From contig NC_087069.1 in assembly GCF_963678635.1 (NCBI RefSeq), positions 21,837,138-21,901,137 of the forward strand: a stretch of DNA of 64,000 nucleotides, read 5' to 3'. This DNA is from Symsagittifera roscoffensis. Lineage: Eukaryota > Xenacoelomorpha > Acoela > Convolutidae. Shown piece after piece: positions 57,227 to 64,000 of this stretch; within the stretch, counting starts at the first letter, position 1; the number at the start of each line of letters is the position of its first letter. The translations under genes were made by a program, and so were the position numbers. The notes beneath the pieces were generated by a model. That model searched no databases and was not told the DNA's origin. It was given only the letters and a program-made list of their open reading frames with translations.

Positions 57227-57817
57227 AGAGGAGTGGTTGAGATTTCAGAGTGAACTTGAACGTAAGGCAGGAGTGACCTGGAATCGAGTAACCTTCATGA
57301 AAAAGGACATGGGACGTGATACGCAGATAAGTGACGCAGTCCGTAATGAAGCTAGAAATGGAACTATTAGTCAGTGTAGATCTGGAAGACTTGATGATTA
57401 CAAGCCCTCGCGAACCAACATGGCCCGGATGAAGTGGAGGGACAACTCGACGTGGTCGAGTATAGTCGGATCACAGTGCCAGACTCAATCCACATGGGAG
57501 ATCCAGCGGAGAGTTATGTAGAGATGCTTAAGGCAAGGAATTCCGCGAGAGGGCACCTAATGGCCTGGGACGAGAAACAAGTCATAATGGAGTTTCTAAC
57601 GGATCTGTTGGAGAACTCGAACTTGAGTCGGAAAGAGTACGGCACGGTGATGTCCTCGGAGGCATGAAATCGGGCTGGAAAAACTGCTAGAAATCTCTTG
57701 GAGGGCGGCCCTGCAAAGATACTTCGACGAGACGATGCATGCAGCTGCGACGGTAGCAGCATACCTGGCCTATCCGTGTGCAGTAACTGACTTGCAGGTA
57801 CGACTAGCCTGGTGTCT
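57168..57817 (+). pseudogene. Unknown ORF of element C (III), interrupted by gap
   Basis: ORF 57168-57521 (LPEEEWLRFQSELERKAGV) shifts into ORF 57434-57667 (ITVPDSIHMGDPAESYVEML, ARGHLMAWDEKQVIMEFLTD). A third frame then reads LEISWRAALQRYFDETMHAA up to the N gap. Mostly helical and charged; it could be capsid-like, but nothing proves it. Confidence 0.4.
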
Positions 57818-58017
57818 NNNNNNNNNNNNNNNNNNNNNNNNNNNNNNNNNNNNNNNNNNNNNNNNNNNNNNNNNNNNNNNNNNNNNNNNNNNNNNNNNNN
57901 NNNNNNNNNNNNNNNNNNNNNNNNNNNNNNNNNNNNNNNNNNNNNNNNNNNNNNNNNNNNNNNNNNNNNNNNNNNNNNNNNNNNNNNNNNNNNNNNNNNN
58001 NNNNNNNNNNNNNNNNN
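57818..58017. other. Assembly gap (200 N)
   Basis: Exactly 200 N. The GC-richer element C stops at its left edge and the tandem array starts at its right edge, so adjacency of the two is an assembly inference. Confidence 0.99.
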
Positions 58018-60380
58018 GTTTTTTTAGCTGAACAGTCAGCCAATTTGAAAAACTCACATAAAAGACTAAAGAAACCTAAGTAATCGTTTCTAAGAAAATG
58101 GTACAAAATGCCTGACGAATCCAGTTTGTATTGTATATCTGAAGCAGCAGTGCATTAATTGACTATATATTAGTCTACTAATCTCCGTTACTGATTAAAA
58201 TACCATCCGCTTTGTTTTTTTAAATTTTTAAATATAAATTTAAATTCTGTTTAAATAATGAGCCTAAACGAGCAAAAAAGATCACAGAAACGAAGTCTTG
58301 CGTATGCATTGAAAAAAAGTAAAATCAAACTCTATTTTAAAGTTGAAACTCTAGTTCGTTTCTTACGAAAACGCAAAAAAATGTTTTAAGATTTCAGATA
58401 TCTGGCTGTTTTCAGGGATTTCAGATTTTGAATGATCGTTGAATTTGAAATTACATAGTCCATAAACTGGTGGATAACCTTTCTGTTTTCTTTACTTTCT
58501 AATACAGCTTATTTAAAAGCTATTTTTTTTAAGATGTTCAGTTTTAATGAAGCAAATAGAAAAATTTCGCTACATCAAGCGTTTTTTTGAATGGGAAGAA
58601 AATTATTTCTAATCTATGGTGGTTTTTTTTTCATATATCGATACATTTATGAGACTTTCGAGAGTCCTTACTTCTTCAAAATACCAGACCAAACTTATCA
58701 CTGGGATAATTAACACAATTTTCAGCTTTTTCTTGTTTTAGCTTAGCAGTCAAAACAAAAAAATATATGGGCAAAATTTAAGTTTCCGAATTGCTGCCAA
58801 TCGAATTTGTTTAAACTCTAAAGGACTGTTGAAATCAGGTGTGTTTTTTTTCAACTTCAAAAAAGATATTTCAGTAAACTGTTTGATATCTCAATTTTCT
58901 GTGCGTTTGTTACATTTTACTCGATTTCAAAACAATTTTGGAATTATAATTGTGATATTTAAAAGAGTTAAACACCACGTGTTTGGATTCGATTTTTTCA
59001 TTTAAAACGAAGTTTTTTGTATGACTTTCAAACTTATTTGAAACTGACTAGATCCACTCATTTTGGGACATTTGACTTTTTGATACCCATTTTTAATTGA
59101 AAGGGGAATGAATTTGAAAAACTCATCTAGGAAAACGCTAAAAAGCTCGACTAACCAAGTTTCTATTGAATATTTGAACCGGCATCGCATTGTTCGACCA
59201 CATATTTGTCGCTTGCCTTATTCCTGTTGTTGATCAAAAGGCAATCCATTTGATTTGATTTACTGGGCGTTATTCATTGATATGGCCGGAAACTTCTAAG
59301 TTATTTGTTTCTCACTCATACCTGAATCAGCGTCTACGATAACTTCAGCTAAGTATTCAATTATTTTGAAAATAAAACTGATTTATTCAACGAATACGCG
59401 TAGGTTGAGCTCATCTCAGATAACTCACTGATAAAAGGCAACCCGTGTTCAAAAGTCGAGGCAGTAAGATTTTTGTCAAAAGTCGAGGAAGTAAGTTCAA
59501 ATCTAACTCTCAATTGTCTTCAAAAAATGAAAAGAATAAACGAAGAACAAATTATCAAATTGAATTTTCGTCTAGTGTGTTGACGATTCGAGCATCCAAT
59601 TACCTGTTCCATTTCCAAGCTCAGACCAATTGCAATTTGACAGCTAAAATAAGCTTAGTAGTCTTACACCAATCAAAATTGGAATAAACAACCATATCAA
59701 ACCATCGCAAAAAGTTGATTTTTTATACACTGTTGATTGTTCTGAATACTGAATGTTTTTAATGAAGCAGCTTTTTTGAGGTGAAAATTGATTACCAACT
59801 GTCAATCTGACTCAATTTTAAGATCACAATATGATCGAGTAGGGCTTGTTTAGGACAAGACTGTCGTGAAAAAACCGCTGGGGAGACTTTCGAGAGTCTT
59901 GAGTATTTGAACATTTTACGAACAGAACTGAACAAGAACTGAACAATTGGAGCATAAACATAATTTTCAGCTCCTTCTTTTGCTTTAGCATATATGCGAT
60001 ATACTTAAAAATTATGGGCAAACCCCAAAGTTTTCCCGGACTTTTGCCTATCAATTTTTTCAAAAACGGAGAGGAAAAATGCCGTCAGGTAGGTTTTTTT
60101 TTTCAACTTAAAAAATGTATCTAAAACAAAGTTGGGTACCTCATTAATGCGTTTTTATCTGTAACATATTTCAAAACAAGGTTTATAATTTGATCGGAAC
60201 ATTAAGATGTGCTAAAAATTTTTGTCGGCTGAGATTTTTGAGATTTAGGTGAATTGATCCCATGAACCATTTTTTAAAATGTGTTAAATATGATTCATTT
60301 TTCGAGACTTAAGTATAATTTCAAGCTAATGTGAAACTTAGCTAGATCTCTCCATTTTAGGAAACCTGAATTTCGATATT
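58018..60380. repeat. Tandem array, long unit 1 (2362 bp)
   Basis: Starts at GTTTTTTTAGCTGAACAGTC next to the gap and repeats at 60381. It consists of two diverged half-units. Matching words include GAGACTTTCGAGAGTC (58651 and 59883), TTTTAATGAAGCA (58542 and 59757), GAAACT..CTAGATC (59040 and 60333) and AATTTGAAAAACTCA (59112 and, in the next unit, 60406), all about 1.2-1.3 kb apart. No credible gene: the 80-codon frame at 59445-59687 has no features and low-complexity flanks. Confidence 0.92.
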
Positions 60381-62742
60381 GTTTTTTAGCTGAACAGTCA
60401 GCCAATTTGAAAAACTCACATAAAAGACTAAAGAAACCTAAGTAATCGTTTCTAAGAAAATGGTACAAAATGCCTGACGAATCCAGTTTGTATTGTATAT
60501 CTGAAGCAGCAGTGCATTAATTGACTATATATTAGTCTACTAATCTCCGTTACTGATTAAAATACCATCCGCTTTGTTTTTTTAAATTTTTAAATATAAA
60601 TTTAAATTCTGTTTAAATAATGAGCCTAAACGAGCAAAAAAGATCACAGAAACGAAGTCTTGCGTATGCATTGAAAAAAAGTAAAATCAAACTCTATTTT
60701 AAAGTTGAAACTCTAGTTCGTTTCTTACGAAAACGCAAAAAAATGTTTTAAGATTTCAGATATCTGGCTGTTTTCAGGGATTTCAGATTTTGAATGATCG
60801 TTGAATTTGAAATTACATAGTCCATAAACTGGTGGATAACCTTTCTGTTTTCTTTACTTTCTAATACAGCTTATTTAAAAGCTATTTTTTTTAAGATGTT
60901 CAGTTTTAATGAAGCAAATAGAAAAATTTCGCTACATCAAGCGTTTTTTTGAATGGGAAGAAAATTATTTCTAATCTATGGTGGTTTTTTTTTCATATAT
61001 CGATACATTTATGAGACTTTCGAGAGTCCTTACTTCTTCAAAATACCAGACCAAACTTATCACTGGGATAATTAACACAATTTTCAGCTTTTTCTTGTTT
61101 TAGCTTAGCAGTCAAAACAAAAAAATATATGGGCAAAATTTAAGTTTCCGAATTGCTGCCAATCGAATTTGTTTAAACTCTAAAGGACTGTTGAAATCAG
61201 GTGTGTTTTTTTTCAACTTCAAAAAAGATATTTCAGTAAACTGTTTGATATCTCAATTTTCTGTGCGTTTGTTACATTTTACTCGATTTCAAAACAATTT
61301 GGAATTATAATTGTGATATTTAAAAGAGTTAAACACCACGTGTTTGGATTCGATTTTTCCATTTAAAACGAAGTTTTTTGTATGACTTTCAAACTTATTT
61401 GAAACTGACTAGATCCACTCATTTTGGGACATTTGACTTTTTGATACCCATTTTCAATTGAAAGGGGAATGAATTTGAAAAACTCATCTAGGAAAACGCT
61501 AAAAAGCTCGACTAACCAAGTTTCTATTGAATATTTGAACCGGCATCGCATTGTTCGACCACATATTTGTCGCTTGCCTTATTCCTGTTGTTGATCAAAA
61601 GGCAATCCATTTGATTTGATTTACTGGGCGTTTTTCATTGATATGGCCGGAAACTTCTAAGTTATTTGTTTCTCACTCATACCTGAATCAGCGTCTACGA
61701 TAACTTCAGCTAAGTATTCAATTATTTTGAAAATAAAACTGATTTATTCAACGAATACGCGTAGGTTGAGCTCATCTCAGATAACTCACTGATAAAAGGC
61801 AACCCGTGTTCAAAAGTCGAGGCAGTAAGATTTTTGTCAAAAGTCGAGGAAGTAAGTTCAAATCTAACTCTCAATTGTCTTCAAAAAATGAAAAGAATAA
61901 ACGAAGAACAAATTATCAAATTGAATTTTCGTCTAGTGTGTTGACGATTCGAGCATCCAATTACCTGTTCCATTTCCAAGCTCAGACCAATTGCAATTTG
62001 ACAGCTAAAATAAGCTTAGTAGTCTTACACCAATCAAAATTGGAATAAACAACCATATCAAACCATCGCAAAAAGTTGATTTTTTATACACTGTTGATTG
62101 TTCTGAATACTGAATGTTTTTAATGAAGCAGCTTTTTTGAGGTGAAAATTGATTACCAACTGTCAATCTGACTCAATTTTAAGATCACAATATGATCGAG
62201 TAGGGCTTGTTTAGGACAAGACTGTCGTGAAAAAACCGCTGGGGAGACTTTCGAGAGTCTTGAGTATTTGAACATTTTACGAACAGAACTGAACAAGAAC
62301 TGAACAATTGGAGCATAAACATAATTTTCAGCTCCTTCTTTTGCTTTAGCATATATGCGATACACTTAAAAATTATGGGCAAACCCCAAAGTTTTCCCGG
62401 ACTTTTGCCTATCAATTTTTTCAAAAACGGAGAGGAAAAATGCCGTCAGGTAGGTTTTTTTTTTTCAACTTAAAAAATGTATCTAAAACAAAGTTGGGTA
62501 CCTCATTAATGCGTTTTTATCTGTAACATATTTCAAAACAAGGTTTATAATTTGATCGGAACATTAAGATGTGCTAAAAATTTTTGTCGGCTGAGATTTT
62601 TGAGATTTAGGTGAATTGATCCCATGAACCATTTTTTAAAATGTGTTAAATATGATTCATTTTTCGAGACTTAAGTATAATTTCAAGCTAATGTGAAACT
62701 TAGCTAGATCTCTCCATTTTAGGAAACCTGAATTTCGATATT
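60381..62742. repeat. Tandem array, long unit 2 (2362 bp)
   Basis: Differs from unit 1 by about six substitutions or single-base indels that I could find by eye (for example T to C near 61456, T-run lengths near 60109 and 62465, one T lost near 61301). This is a very recent duplication or an actively homogenised satellite. Confidence 0.92.
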
Positions 62743-63466
62743 GTTTTTTAGCTGAACAGTCAGCCAATTTGAAAAACTCACATAAAAGACTAAAGAAACC
62801 TAAGTAATCGTTTCTAAGAAAATGGTACAAAATGCCTGACGAATCCAGTTTGTATTGTATATCTGAAGCAGCAGTGCATTAATTGACTATATATTAGTCT
62901 ACTAATCTCCGTTACTGATTAAAATACCATCCGCTTTGTTTTTTGATTTACTGGGCGTTTTTCCTTGAAAAGGCCGAGAGATTTTAGGTGTATTTGAACA
63001 TTTTACGAACAGAACTGAACAAGAACTGAATAATTGGAGAAAAAACATAATTTTCAGCTCCTTCTTTTGCTTTAGCATATATGCGATACACATAAAAATT
63101 ATGGGCAAACCCCAAAGTTTTCCCGGACTTTTGCCTATCAATTTTTCAAAAACGGAGAGGAAAAATGCCGTCAGGTATGTTTTTCTTCGACTTAAAAAAT
63201 GTATCTAAAACAAAGTTGGGTACCTCAGTAATGCGTTTGTTATCTGTAACATATTTCAAAACAAGGTTTCTAATTTGATCGGAACATTAAGATGTGCTAA
63301 AAAATTTTGTCGGCTGAGATTTTTGAGATTTAGGTGAATTGATTCCCATGAACCATTTTTTAAAATGTGTTAAATATTAATCATTTTTCGAGACTTAAGT
63401 ATAATTTCAAGTTAATGTGAAAATTAGCTAGATCTCCCCATTTTAGGAAACCTGAATTTCGATATT
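62743..63466. repeat. Tandem array, short unit 3 (724 bp, internally deleted)
   Basis: Same start as the long units up to CCGCTTTGTTTTTT (about 62944). It then jumps to GATTTACTGGGCG (long-unit position about 59255), and after GGCCGAGAGATTTTAGG to TATTTGAACATTTTACG (about 59903). It runs on to the unit end with several substitutions, so it is older than the unit 1/unit 2 split. Confidence 0.9.
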
Positions 63467-64000
63467 GTTTTTTAGCTGAACAGTCAGCCAATTTGTGAAA
63501 CTCACATAAAAGACTAAAGAAACCAAAGTAATCGTTTCTTAGAAAATGGTACAAAATGCCCTGACGAATCCAGTTTGTATTGTATATCTGAAGCAGCAGT
63601 GCATTAATTGACTATATATTAGTCTATCCATCTCCGTTACTGATTAAAATACCATCCGCTTTGTTTTTTGATTTACTGGGCGTTTTTCCTTGAAATGGCC
63701 GAGAGATTTTAGGTTATTTTTTTCTTCGACGTGAATCATCGTCTACGATATCCTCAGTTGAACATTCAATTATTTTGAAAACAAAGATGGTTACTTCAAG
63801 ACATACGCATCGGTGGATTTTATCTAATCATCTAATAGAAATAACATTGTATATATGCATATTTTGAAACAAGGTTTGTAAAATGATTGTGACATTTAGA
63901 TGTGTTTGAGATTTTTTGATTGGCTTAAAATTATAGATTTAATTGAATTGATTTCTATGGAACCATGTTTAAAAGTTTTTTTAGAATTTTATTCGTTTTT
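63467..64000. repeat. Tandem array, partial unit 4
   Basis: Starts like the other units and shares the CCGCTTTGTTTTTTGATTTACTGGG junction of unit 3. It then continues through the half-unit region (TCTACGATATCCTCAG, similar to 59334-59349) with growing divergence to the window end. Confidence 0.85.

Larger units (their letters stand above)
44701..57817 (+). mobile_element. Element C: GC-richer Ty3/gypsy-type element with macro and SGNH cargo, degraded and cut by gap
   Basis: From about 44705 the composition changes abruptly to more G/C, and protein-like frames appear on the plus strand up to the gap. In order: two CCHC knuckles, protease, RT, RNase H, acidic insertion, integrase, acidic tail, macro-domain-like segment, coiled-coil ORF, SGNH-hydrolase-like domain, a second GDS/GSND region and unknown ORFs. 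The pol order is Ty3/gypsy. No LTR could be defined: the left edge has no partner in the window and the right end is in the gap. GGACTCCAG occurs twice around TGGCGCGGACTCC (44718-44752), which might be near a primer-binding site. Frameshifts and stops are frequent, so it is dead. It is not closely related to elements A and B. Confidence 0.85.

Noticed and set aside
57818-58040. Direct insertion of element C into the satellite
   Set aside because: The junction is a scaffold gap of fixed size, so physical adjacency is not shown.
59445-59687. 80-codon ORF repeated in both long satellite units
   Set aside because: Repeated only because the satellite unit is repeated. It contains a short internal repeat (CAAAAGTCGAGG) and no recognisable protein feature.

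Overview
The window is AT-rich eukaryotic DNA, most likely from an invertebrate. It looks like gene-poor, repeat-dominated sequence with two 200-N scaffold gaps (1618-1817 and 57818-58017). I found no convincing host gene, tRNA, rRNA or CRISPR. The species cannot be named from this sequence.

Layout. Positions 1-2364 hold a cluster of a palindromic TTCAGATCTGAA-type motif, a small foldback (MITE-like) element and a gap. Positions 2361-20744 hold element A, an 18.4-kb Ty3/gypsy-class LTR retrotransposon. It has two 413-bp LTRs (TG...CA), a 4-bp target duplication (CATG) and the order basic ORF, Gag, protease, RT, RNase H, integrase. About 6 kb of extra ORFs follow: two small membrane proteins, a Pro/Ser/Thr-rich protein, an envelope-like secreted glycoprotein and a late unknown protein (ORF-L). 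A short intron with a perfect TACTAAC branch site lies after ORF-L, and a remnant reading frame sits next to the 3' LTR. Positions 21403 to about 38880 hold element B, a related copy on the minus strand that lacks its 5' end and 5' LTR. A and B converge tail-to-tail across a 0.66-kb spacer. Both are broken by stops, frameshifts and deletions, but reading them against each other shows the ancestral gene order.

Positions 38881 to about 44700 are AT-rich and without genes. From about 44700 to the second gap lies element C, a second and unrelated Ty3/gypsy-type element that is clearly more GC-rich than its surroundings. Its pol is recognisable: two CCHC knuckles, a protease with DTG changed to DTE, RT with YVDD, RNase H, an acidic insertion, and integrase with D,D35E and GPF. 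It then carries cargo rarely seen in such elements: a macro-domain-like segment, a coiled-coil ORF, an SGNH/GDSL-hydrolase-like domain, a second GDS...GSND-containing region, and more unknown ORFs up to the gap.

After the gap, 58018-64000 is a tandem array. Two 2362-bp units differ at only a handful of positions, followed by a 724-bp deleted unit and part of another. Each long unit is itself made of two diverged half-units.

The most interesting items are the macro-domain plus SGNH cargo of element C, the extra ORF block and conserved mini-intron of elements A and B, and the dimeric satellite.
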